Assembly (NCBI RefSeq): GCF_905475465.1
Contig: NC_062253.1
Span: forward strand, 186,001-250,000
Direction of reading: 5' to 3'
From: Pieris napi
Taxonomy: Eukaryota > Arthropoda > Insecta > Lepidoptera > Pieridae
DNA: 64,000 nt
This document shows, one piece after another, positions 1 through 11,200 of this stretch. The notes under the pieces are model-generated. The model had not been told where the DNA came from. It ran no database searches and was given only the letters and a program-made list of their open reading frames with translations. Positions within the stretch are counted from its first letter, which is position 1. Each line of letters begins with the position of its first letter. Position numbers and translations under genes: made by a program.

Positions 1-607
1 CAAAATCTGCCTATAAGTGATTTTAGTTTGGTAATTATGTGGGATATATGAAAGTTCCACTTTAAATTTGTATCCTTTCTAAGACCCAGATATTTCTCCC
101 ATTTTTTTGCACTATATTAAGCAATATTAACATTTTATTTACATAAGATAAAAACACGTCAGCGTGAAATAACTTCAAATTTGTTGCATTTTTCTTTTTA
201 TAATTCAATAAATTTGAAATTATAACAAATTAATGTCTAACAATTATTGTAATATTTAACTTTTAGCGCCATCTGTCAATAACTACAATAACAGTTAACA
301 GTACGGTTATATCTAGCGGCTTAATTTAAACTCTTTTAATTGTATACCTGTACGGTATACTCAAAGTATTGACCATTTTAAATTAGTTCGGTAAAAAGTA
401 TTGTGTTGTATGTGAATTGAGAATTCAACATTATCAGGACCTGTAGCATGATAGTCTGGCGAACGTCGAAATCTTGAAGAAAAAAGGAAACCGACATATT
501 TTGTTGCCTGGAACAAGCAAGTCATACAACAGAGATAGTCAGAGATTAACTAATAACTGCCAATTCTATCTTATCTTATCACTCCGTGTATCTATCAGCG
601 GCCAGAC
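1..607. other. 5' flank of the fucosyltransferase gene, no gene seen
   Basis: AT-rich sequence upstream of the first gene. I see no exon with matching splice sites on either strand. It presumably holds the promoter and 5' UTR of the plus-strand gene that follows, but no clear TATA box can be singled out. Confidence 0.4.
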
Positions 608-2303
608 ATGTTGAACGTAACCTTTCGGCTCGTTATAATATTATTAATAGTTTCAATCACTTCATCACTGTACTATATCTACCAAACACGACTTTACGAC
701 ATAAGAGCAAATCGAAAAAATATTATTTCTTATTTAAATCATACGGAGTTAAAGTATATCCTACAATGGACAAGAAGGTTCAGCGCGCCATTCGACTACC
801 TCGAAGAAGGGAACAGTGTTTTTATAAAACACAAGTGCAAGTACACCAACTGCTACGTAACAGACGACAGAAACTATTTCCTAGACTTGAAAAACTTTCA
901 AGCGATTGCTTTTAATGGAAGAGATTTAGACATGTGGAGTTTCCAATTACCACAACAGCGAACGCCGGAACAGAAGTATGTCTTTGGAGCAATGGAGTCA
1001 CCTGATTTCTTTCCAGCATGCAATGAATATTTAGATGGCTTCTTCAATTGGACGTGGTCGTATAAACTCGATTCTGACTTTCAATGGGGGTACATAACTA
1101 TTTATGATTTGGAAGACAATCTAATTGGACCAGCAATTGATATGAAATGGATTGAGAATATGAAACCAGTAGATAATGCTCTAAAAACTAAACTAGATAG
1201 TAAGAGTAAAGCAGTAGCATGGTTTGTATCACATTGTCACACAAAGCGTGGCAGAGAAGACTTTGTAGAAGATTTGGGCAAGGAGTTAGACAAATTTGGA
1301 TGGACTATTGATGTGTATGGTAAATGTGGGACTCTGTCATGCCCCTTTAGAGGAGAGAAGTCTTGTAACAAGATGTTAGAAAATGATTATTACTTTTATT
1401 TATCATTTGAGAATTCATTTGCTGAAGATTATGTGACTGAGAAACTATTGACTGCTCTCAATAATTATGCGGTGCCAGTTGTTTATGGCGGTGCTGATTA
1501 TTCAAGGTGAGTTAAAATAAATAATATGTTTTAGTAACAGATTTTATTAGGATTATTTTGTTGTTTTGTTTATGGTTTTAGTTAATAATTATGACTCTTA
1601 ATAACTTATTTTAAAATATAAACAACATAGTGGTCAAATTGTTTATATATTAGGTAATATATTTTGCTGTATGGTTTTTAAAAAAAAAGATAAGAATATT
1701 TAATTATACTTCTATTTATTAAAAATTTAAAAATATAAGATCCATATACTAAAAATAAATGGACCAATTTAGTATTAAATCAAACTCTGATTGTCCTTGT
1801 ATTTAAAAATTATTCACTACTATTTAAGCTATAATATTACACATAAATGTTTAGTATAAGTGCCTATTATAGTAAAGTTAAAAAATGAATTTCCATAAAT
1901 GTTTAAGAAGATAGAAGTTAATATTAGTTAAGTATATTTATTATACTCATATGTATATGTATGTATATATATATATATATGAGTATGTTTATTAGGCAGT
2001 ATGTTTAATTTTATACATTGTTATCTGTATTTCAGATTTCTACCCGAGGGCAGTTATCTCAATGCAATAGAACTTGGTCCAAGAAGACTTGCAGAATTAA
2101 TGGATGAAATTATTTTAAACAAAACTTTATACTACAATTTTTTTAAATGGCAAAATCATTACAAATACAAAAGTGCAGACCATGTGAATGCATGCAGATT
2201 GTGTGAACAGTTGAATAACGATAAAAAACTGAAGAATAGAACTGTATGGAGTGTTTTTAGAGAGTGGTGGAACGGTGAAAGATATATAGAAAACTGCTTT
2301 TAA
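608..2303 (+). CDS. alpha-1,3-fucosyltransferase, GT10 family, two exons
   Basis: Exons are 608-1506 and 2036-2303. The donor AG|GTGAGT and acceptor TTTCAG|A rebuild an Arg codon and give 388 residues. The protein is a type II Golgi enzyme: hydrophobic anchor at residues 6-23, then stem, then GT10 domain. Family signatures are visible: FGAMESPDFFP (126-136), FNWTWSYKLDSDF (146-158), AVAWFVSHC (202-210), DVYGKCG (235-241), and the donor-binding block FYLSFENS...DYVTEKL (263-280) followed by VPVVYGG and YSRFLPEGSY across the splice. Known GT10 enzymes transfer fucose from GDP-fucose to N-acetylglucosamine, in insects often to the N-glycan core (HRP epitope) or to Lewis-like antennae. Which acceptor this one uses cannot be told here. 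The length fits FucTA/FucTC-type proteins. A poly(A) signal lies at 2595-2600. Confidence 0.93.
1951..1981. repeat. TA-rich microsatellite in the fucosyltransferase intron
   Basis: Alternating TATG/TA units run into (TA)n just upstream of the acceptor of exon 2. It is a simple-sequence repeat with no coding content. Confidence 0.7.
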
Positions 2304-2594
2304 CGGTTTACTAAAACTTTTGAAACTAAGAAAGTCCCACCGATCTACGTTATATTATTTAAAACCCTTAACAATTAAGTTTTTATACATTTATGATCAA
2401 CATCCCGTATCCCGAGTTGGATCGCGGGTCGCGTGCCGTATTTAATTGTTGTTATAATAATGGTGCTAGAACTAAAACAGCGACTGTGTCGAAGTCAATA
2501 TAATTATTATAAATTACGGTCTAAAGAAAGTACAAGGTTTGGTGGTATCAACATCGCAATTCGCATCGTAATCACATCTTTAGTCCACGTTTTC

Positions 2595-2600
2595 AATAAA
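2595..2600 (+). terminator. poly(A) signal AATAAA of the fucosyltransferase gene
   Basis: A canonical AATAAA lies about 290 bases after the stop codon of the GT10 gene, in the same orientation, with no other gene between. Confidence 0.5.
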
Positions 2601-2909
2601 TTCTAAACGTTATTAATATAACGTGGAAAGTAATACGATAATACCGCATGTGTAATTTAATAAAAAATTGTAACAAGTACTACCGTCCACAAAAGAGCGT
2701 TTTATTTTGGACAATTTCCTATAATAACTATGAGGCGTGTGATCATTCATCCTCCTATAACATGATATTATCACTCCATTGGGGGATTCCCAATGTATGT
2801 AGAGTGAACCCACCTAGGTACACTTAAGTGTAATATTCTAAACTATTGTGTGCAATTATCAAGTGTCCTTTATAATAGCACACGAACACACTAGTCAAAA
2901 GACCAAACT

Positions 2910-5900
2910 ATGTTTAAATATGCCTTATATCTTAGGCTTTACAACTATGAATTGTACTTCAGATTACATGGAAAGCATTGGTGCGGAGGAGCGATTGTCG
3001 GTAATCAATGGGTATTAACGGCAGCACAGTGCTTTGATTAGTAAGTTTTTACTTTCCTACATTATTTTGTACTTTCCTCATTATCCCTTATTACACTAAA
3101 TTTTAAATTGCTAAAAATAAGGTGTACTAAAACTGCCTACTAAAAATTTGTAATTTTTAAGTGAATATACTTCTGCATTTGCATACATTTTTAGTGTGTC
3201 TAAAGAGGAAGTGACTGTACGTATGGGTTCAGTATTTCGTGACTTCGGCGGGAAAATTCTTTCCGTTATTGACATTAGACGACACCCTGAATACAGGACG
3301 GATCAATATTATCCTGAACACAATTTAGCTATGATTAAGGTAGATATGATTCTTCATATATTTAAAAAGTACGCTTTTCATCCTCAAATATATATTTGTA
3401 CCATATGGTACGGGATAATAAATTGCGCCTACGTAAAAGTAATGAGCAAGCAAGTCTCAAATGTCGTGTTTTCATTATATTCAACCTTTTCAGTTAATAA
3501 CAAACGCAAAATTATTATTTAATAAGAAACAAGATTGTAAATGACTGTTAACTTTCAATAATTGGAGAGGCATCACAAGAGGGAGAATAATATATATACG
3601 TATATATTATACATCGAACAATTCTATACAAATAAAGAGCTGCTGCATAGGTTTTCGAACATCCGTGCGCAATTGTAAATAAATAAGATCTACGATTGAT
3701 AGTTGAGTAGTTTAACTATAATATATTTCCTTAGCTTAACATACCTGTCACGGTCGGTAGCCGAGTTCAGATTGTGTCAGTTGCCACTCCTGGAGCTGAA
3801 CTTCCCTCTGTCTTCGGAGAAACCATAATCACTGGATATGGAAGCGTGGTAAGAATCTTGTAGTTCGTATAAAAAATAGATGTTTTTTAGGGGGCTCATC
3901 TGATGTTAAGTGATACCGTCGCCCGTAGACACTCAAATTGCCAGAATGCTCGCAAGTGCGTTCCCGACCTTTTAAGAATTAATTTTAATTAAATTAAATT
4001 AATATTCTAGATAGAACAAGACAGATACTGATTTGCCTCTCATAGTCGCTAAATGGTATTTTAAAAGTGCGTAAAAATTATCGAGAATCTTTATTAGTTA
4101 TTAGGGAAATAACGTGTTAGTTCTTCAGGTAACAGGTCAAATCCGTGAAGGGCAGAATCAAGAACTTCGTCGTATGATAGTAAAAGAGATGCCTCGACCA
4201 GATTGCAGGTAACCCCGGACCAATAATAAGAAAATCAGTCTGAAATGTCATTTTTTCACCTTTCCTTCCACTTAGCTATGAACCTTAGTAATGCTGGATC
4301 TCCAGTTCCTCTGTCAGCTATTCTATATTTGCCTATATTTTTTGTTTGAATGGCCTCATATTTATAAAAAAAATGGCGCCTGCTAAAAGTTGATATGAGT
4401 TTGGTTAAGGCAGTACGCTGGTAAATCAAGACAATTCCTATTAAATTACTAAACTCTTTGAAATAATAATCAATGTTATTTATATTTTACAATGCATAAT
4501 ACGGTCCTGTTTCTTTCAAAAACAAGTTCTAGAGCCGCTTATCTATATATATAAAAGAAAGTCGTGTTTGTTACAACACTTATAACTCGAGAACGGCTGG
4601 ACCGATTGCCATGGTTTTTGATTTGTTGGATTTGTTTCCGTCCCGAATAGCAGAATAAGCAATAAAATATCGGATAAGTTATCGAATAACAATAAATTAA
4701 TTAATTAATTTTACGAATGCAAAAACCATATGGTGCCATCTGTTGACAAAACTACGCATCATTTTACGTCGAATTCGTGTCAGTTCAAGAAATTCCGATC
4801 TTGAGGTGAATGAGGAGATGCATAACCATGCTTTGATCCTGATCAAAAGATGTTGGATATCAGAAAGTACTTAACATGCAGTATCGCCATATTGACGCTA
4901 GAGAGAAGATGCCTAATGTGTAAAACTGCCATTCTTCTTTCGCAATGGCAAGCAATAAAACATTTCTGTATTTGCAAAAAAGTTGTATTAATGTAATACT
5001 TAACATTAATGAAATCCTAAAATAAGTTAAATTAAAGTAACAACGATATTATAAGGTTGTAGGGCGGAACGAAGTTAGCCAGGTCAGCTAGTATTTCAAT
5101 AAATTAAACAACTTTTCTGAGACCGTTAAGTTTGTGAACTTATTTATTACGATTCTTTTTATTCTAATATTTTCGTTTAATTGGTTATATTCTACATGAG
5201 CTTATAATATTTTGTTTTTATTAACATTCAACAATGTTATAAATAAATACGCAACTGTAAATCTTTACAATATTATAATTCAGGCGTATTTACGGAAACG
5301 AATATCGACTACAGCATGACCACATGTGTCTTCAAAGCGTGATGAGAGGTGTCGCGTTGTGTGCGGTGAGTGTTATAATACAACTATTATTAGCTTAGCA
5401 GTGTTGGCTTCAGTGTGCGACTCTCACCCCCGAGGTCGTAGGTTCGATTCCAGGCGGTGCACAAATAGACTTTCTTTCTATGTGCGCATTTTACATTCGC
5501 CCGAACGGTGAAGGAAAACATCGTGAGGAAACCGACTTGCATTAGACCCAAAAAGTCGATATGAATCAGACAAAGGAGGCTGATCACCTACTTGCCTATT
5601 AGATTGATAAATGATTATGAAACAGATACAGAAATCTGAGGCCCAGACCTAAAATGGTTGTAGCGCCACCGGTTTATTTATTTTATTATTAGCTTAACCA
5701 TCTCATCATTCTAAGCTATTATTTGCACTATGAAATTACACATTTATAATTAGTCAAATCATATTCTACCAAATATCACTTTCATATGTAGTCATTTAAC
5801 ATGGATTTTAAATGGCCTGATATACTTAAATAAAAAGTATTATAATTAAATGGCCGTCAATCCACGCGTAACCCTCCCAGCGCTACAAGTTAAAGCAGCG

Positions 5901-7499
5901 GTTAACACTTCGTCCTATGTGACCCGCAAATATCTTGGACACCTAATTAATAAAAACTAATAAACGCAAGAGTTTACTAATATTGTTCTTTATTGAAGCC
6001 AGTATTACTTTAAAAGAAAACGCGATACATGCCCATGATAAATTTAGCAAAACTTAATAATTTTCTTGAGAAAATATAATTCTTTGTGTAGGGTGATACG
6101 GGGGACCCAGCAGTCCATTTTAGTGGCGTGAACCGAGCGGGGACGTTGTATGGCATTGCTCTCTTCTCTGGCACAGAAGAATGTGCCCATAAGCAGAAAC
6201 CTGGTGTTTATGCTAAGGTAAAACAAATATAATAATAGTTAAAATACTATTCGAATAAATAAATGCGAATTGATCGTAACGTGCCTTCGCTATAATTAAA
6301 TATAAAAAAAAATATTTTATTACCCTGTGTTATTACTGAAAACAATTATCAATGATGTGGAAATAAATATAATGCTTACTATCCTGGTAGTTTATAACAA
6401 TTAACAGCCATTATTAAGCGCACATCTAAATGAAAAGGCTTCGAAACTAATTTCACTATTGGACATTGGTTACCTACTAGCGAATAGCTTTAATCTACGC
6501 AAAGAAACGAAAATACTGCAGACATATCTCATATACTATTAAGATTTATAAGAGTACTAGTAGACTCGGCCAAGCGTTGCTGTGGCTAAGATTTTTGTTA
6601 TATTCCATAGTGCTTTTTTGGTGGTTATGCTATTAAATTGTAGCTTATGTGAAACGTTGGGACATACTTTCAACACAGCGCCATCTGTTAGAATTGCGAC
6701 TATCAAATAATAAACAAATATTTTGCAATTAAATAATATTGCGGGTATAAATTGAGATGTAAGCTATCCTATCTTTTAAGTTGGATCAAACTACACACGG
6801 TGTGCAAATTTGATTGATATCGGTTCGGTAGTTTAGGAGTCTATAGCGGACAAACAACGTGACACGTAATTTATATATATTAAGATTATGAAATTAATAG
6901 GTACATTTTTGAAGTGAAAGTTCTTTAGTCGCATGAGAGTAAAATGTTTACGGATGAAACGCAATAATAATATCAGCATCACGAAGATGTGCAGTGTTTT
7001 TGTCGAAGAAAAGGGAGAGAGCGACTGAGAGAGTGAGAAGGGCGAATTACCTTATTTTATTTTTAAAATTAAACTTTCTTAAAGAGAATTTATGAAATAT
7101 TAGTATTTTATGCAAAATAATGTATTGAAATCTCAAATGACGAGTTGTAAATTAAAATGCCACGTGTTTTATATGATCGAAGAAATAAATATTAAAAAAA
7201 TTAAATTTATAATTTGTATTAATTTTCGACACTTTTAATATTTTAATGACAGTTAAATTCCTAATATATTATCTTCCTTAAGATTCGGAAATCTAAAGTT
7301 TTAGATTTGTATAAATATGAACAAGACTTAAAAATTAGTTTGCCAAAGAAGTATCACTTCTGACATATGTACTTTGTACGCACGCACTTTTTTGTTCTAG
7401 GTCTCTTATAGCAAAGGATGGATTAGCAACGTATTGAACAACCAGGATGTTAACGAAAGCGTGGACAGTGGAGATAATGCAATACCATTAGATATATAA
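2910..7499 (+). CDS. serine protease homologue (S1 family), catalytically dead, seven exons
   Basis: Exons are 2910-3040 (or 2963-3040 if an upstream exon exists), 3195-3339, 3735-3848, 4129-4208, 5284-5365, 6092-6217 and 7401-7499. All have GT-AG borders and agreeing phases, giving about 258 residues without a stop. The chymotrypsin fold is clear: [48 protein letters not shown] and [15 protein letters not shown]. All three catalytic residues are replaced: His57 to Gln in TAAQC, Asp102 to Asn in HNLA, and Ser195 to Thr in GDTGDP, where Gly197 is also Asp. It should not be a protease. Insect homologues of this kind act as cofactors or decoys in immunity, or are gut proteins. The N-terminal signal peptide and activation site are not found. 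The ATG at 2910 is in frame but gives an odd leader, so a 5' exon may be missing or lost. Confidence 0.85.
3888..3985 (+). repeat. dispersed repeat, family B (GGCTCATCTGATGTTAAGTG type)
   Basis: Fragment in the third intron of the protease homologue. It shares GGCTCAYCTGATGTTAAGTGAT, the 'gacactc' block and the GCTCGCAAGTGCGTT block with copies at 11.85, 26.9 (minus), 33.3, 34.6, 49.4 (minus), 55.0 and 57.1 kb (minus). Confidence 0.65.
4542..5091 (+). mobile_element. non-autonomous Helitron, 550 bp
   Basis: The element begins with TC (TCTATATATATAAAAGAAAG) directly after an A and ends with CTAG directly before a T, matching the A|TC...CTRR|T insertion pattern of Helitrons. The 'ATAACTCGAGAACGGCTGGA' block near the 5' end and the 'GAACGAAGTTAGCC' degenerate hairpin before the 3' end are typical of insect Helitrons. 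It has no coding capacity and no inverted terminal repeats. It lies inside the fourth intron of the protease homologue. Its inner part is repeated at 14.33-14.44 kb. Confidence 0.85.
5399..5688 (+). repeat. tRNA-derived SINE, near full length
   Basis: The 5' part resembles a tRNA gene, with a box B-like GGTTCGATTCC. It is followed by the conserved block GTGAAGGAAAACATCGTGAG and the 3' block GGCCCAGACCTAAAA...TTGTAGCGCCAC, then a T/A-rich tail. Copies occur at 11.3, 23.7, 25.8, 28.35 (3' part), 53.6 and 56.4 kb. It sits in intron 5 of the protease homologue. Confidence 0.8.
6555..6892 (+). repeat. dispersed repeat, family E, probable non-LTR 3' tail
   Basis: Begins with 'AGTAGACTCGGCCAAGCG' and ends with 'GACAAACAACGTGACACG' plus an AT-rich tail. 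The first 200 bases are repeated at 57.74-57.96 kb. The 'CGGTTCGGTAGTTTAGGAGT' end block resembles 3' tails of lepidopteran RTE-like retroelements, from memory and not aligned. Confidence 0.6.
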
Positions 7500-8285
7500 T
7501 TACTTTTAAATTTTAATAAACTATGCGAAATGATTGCAGTTGTATTATTTAATAAACGATCCAAAGTAAATCTGAAATTATGAGAAAGTATTTGTTATCA
7601 AACTATATAATTTCGTAAAATGGCAAGCGTGGCGTTTCCTGGCTAAATTTACAATTCAAAGCCATTATTAGGATTCCACGCAATGGAAGTTAGGTCAAGC
7701 CTGGCAACATCAAAATACAATTTAACACTATTTGTATTTTGATAATACAGCATAATGTAGCAGACTGCAGACTAACAGTTCTTTAGTTACTACTTACTTG
7801 CTGTTTGTAGAAGTACAATCATTAATCACCTCGAGCTTTTCCTATTTTTTATTTTCTCACATAGTTTTTCAAGTGCCAACTGCCAAACTTCCAAATATCT
7901 GTCATGTGTACAAATACTTCTTGTCACTAATTAAGATAGTCAACCAAAGTGACAATTGCTGATCAGCTGTACTAAGTTGTCAACAAGTTAAAGTTCCTCA
8001 AATTCTAAATTAGGTTATGTTTACTTTGGATACAATTTTACTTAATTTTCCTAAAATTATTTAGCCATGATTCTCAACTCGTCCGAAAAAACAAAACGAT
8101 TTTAAAGTTAGAGTGCAACTTTTGTTATCAAAGTGGCGTGCATAACTATGCAGGCAATCACGATCTATTTTGAGAATAAAATATTTCAAATGGATTGCGG
8201 CCAAAGGTTAAATTCTGAATGAATTTGGTATGACTTATTAGTCTATTTGGTAGAGGGTGACCCTCTGTAGTGATAAGTATTTGAT
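7500..8285. other. intergenic, protease homologue to MDR reductase
   Basis: Holds the 3' UTR of the protease homologue (AATAAA at 7515-7520 and a second near 7550) and the presumed promoter of the following plus-strand gene. No other coding sequence is visible. Confidence 0.5.
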
Positions 8286-11200
8286 ATGGATGGATTTAAG
8301 CACAGAGCTGGAGAAAAAATTGATGCACTTCACGTAAGTATAATTCTTACCTGTATAGTTTCTGTATGTAAACAACTTTTGTGGCGGGGAAAGTCTTTAA
8401 GATTTTCACATTTTTAAATGTCGTCACAGTCGATCCAACCAAAAATCGAGCTATTAAGTAAAAACATTGGGTTAATATTAATTATTATTTATTACCACAA
8501 TTTGACCCTGGAACTTACGTAACTCCATTCGCGCCAAATGTACCTCAATTATTCATCAATGAAATAATGTGTAATGTTTTATTTTCGTAATATCTACTTT
8601 TAAGTAGTTTTCAACCTTATTTTAGATAGTTAGTGTAATAAAATAAGTTAAATAACATGCTAACATATTATTTTTAAATGGGTTGGTTATTGATTACCTA
8701 AAATAATATTATGATATACTTAATATTTTTACCAATAATTTTTTGTCCATTTTCAGGATGCTGCAGTAGTTGCCGCTTCAAACAGTAAAGTTCGTTTGGA
8801 AAGTGTTTATCAGCAAACAACAGATGCTATACTGAAGGTATATTTGATTTCTTCAACAATGAAGTTATCACCTCACCTGGCACTCCATATCAATTTTTTC
8901 CATATAAAGTTTTCTGTTCTGCATCACAACTTTAAAAAAAGCAAGTACTTCACAATTATTTTGGCACATGCTTAGTACATAAGGCAAAGCCCTTGTAAGA
9001 ATCCTAGCATTACATGTTTAAAATATTATAAAAAGAAAAGATAGATATTTTTGTATATATTGAAATAAGGAACCTTTTTGAAAAAACAATTTACTAGACT
9101 GGAAAATAATTTTTTACCTTTAGTACGCTATCTTATCCCTGAGAAGCATAGGCTATACAAATGTACAATAGTGCTATAAAATCAATTTCAGATTCGTGAA
9201 CTCTTTAACGAGATCTGGCATCATGAGTTAGTAACAGAGGGTCGAGCTAGGGCTGTGGACTGGGGTCGTGAAGCAGCCAAGCGCATACGAGAAGGGGCTC
9301 TACCCTTATCACCCGCTGTGCTGTATCAGGAGCTGGTCACTTTATTAAAAGATAGAGGTAGAAAGATTGTTTTTGAATTTACTAAAACTAATTTTAATAT
9401 ATAACTGTTTAGTGTCGTTGTGCTTTATTAATGTTTCTTAAATTAAAATATTATTACAATATAATTGATAATCAATTTTAGTTTGGTCTCTGTCACATTC
9501 AATGAACTTCAATTAATTATTTATCAACAGTGAGACAACTCAAAATAAACCAGTATATGAACCAGGACTACTTAACTTTAAAACTATAACATAATATTCC
9601 AGTATGGCGTCGCAGCATGATAATATTTGCATGTGGAGCAGTTCTCGGTGGCAGCACGGGGCTGGTGATAGGGCTTCGCACTGCGACCCGAGGCCCTAGT
9701 GGGCCCCACGCTAGGGCCCTACAGACACAAGCAGACCAGAGTGTTATACTTGTCGAGGATGCTGTTTCCCATGGTATATTTTTTTACTTCAAATTAAAGT
9801 GGTAAAGCTTAGAATGTGCAAAATTTTAACCTTATTCAATTAAGGGTTTATTTATGATCTCGTTTCAATGTGTCATGACATTTATTACATAGCTCAAAAA
9901 TGCATTTATATATTTTATTCTTTGTTGTATGTAATTATGTTAAATTTAACTTAATAAACGAAACATGAAACCGCAATGAAGATACAACATGTTATCATAA
10001 TAATAATTCTTATTAACTACCAACTAGAACCATTAACGATAAATTATTTTCAACGGTTTTTTGGCGAATCCCTTTGAATGTTACATTACAAGTCAGTCGA
10101 TGCCTGCGTTGTGCGCTATAGCGCGGTAATTTAAATGCAGAGGAGTCAAGTGAAAACTCTTTTATTTATGGATAAATACCGTAATCTACCCCAACTGTGG
10201 GATCCTACACATCCAGATCATTAAAATAAACTTAATCGCGAATATTCAGGTGTTGTGAGCATTCTGACAACAAACAAATATTCAATGGCAGTCGCCACCT
10301 TTAGGTATAACATCTTTGTAAAGTAGATATCGAACTGTCAGGAACTGCAGGACGGGTCAACAATACCAAAGAGTTTCTATTTCGGCGCTCAATTTGTAGT
10401 CTATGGCCTATTTTAATTATCTATGTCAATTTATCATAAAAAGCTTTATAATCGTAAATGGATAGGGTAGAAGGACTCCTTTCTCCGCAATTAGACTCGT
10501 GGTTGGTCCGTTGTGCGTACATCGTAAATGGTTATTCAAATACCCAATAATAATTTCTTTAGGTGCGGGTCCGAGCGAAGTCCTAGTCAGAGTGCAGGCC
10601 TTTTCGGTGTCAACGATAGACCGCAGCGTACTGAGGGGTAGGGCTTCGGCCCTCCGGTCTCTCGTTACTCGCTCGCATGTCACTGTCGGGAGAGGCTTCG
10701 CTGGTAAATATTTTAATTAAAACAATTGGAATCACTAATACTTAATGTGAAAAAGAGAGGCGCAGAGTTTATTGCCAGTTCTTCTCTTGTGTTCCACGCC
10801 CTTGGTTTGAGAACTGGCACTAAATGTAAAATTAGAAGCATTTAATATATATATTTCTTTTTTGACGTTCATAAGTGTACATTGTGTTCGGGAGCGTTCA
10901 AGTATTACGTAACGCATTTTTTTAAAATTATTGATTCCCCCCCCCCCCATGTTACTCGCCGTAACGTTTTTCAGTACCCAAGTACAGTAGTCTACCCAAG
11001 TATAGTAAAACGTTTCGTGACCACCTGGTGACTCTTCAGTTACTATTATGTGGTGTAAGTAGAAAATAATATTAACAATAACGTGTAATTCAATCCCCGC
11101 CCCGCATCGTAACGTTTTACAAAAAATTTTCTTAATCTTATTTCAGGCGTAGTTTTAGACGTCGGCCAAGGCGTAACAGAATTCGAAATGGGTGACGAAG

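Noticed and set aside
5399..5480. Possible tRNA gene
   Set aside because: The box B-like string belongs to the SINE; a cloverleaf and an acceptor stem are not present.
5326..5587. ORFs on both strands at the protease exon and SINE
   Set aside because: They read through the exon 5 donor into the SINE; the spliced frame of the protease homologue is the real one.
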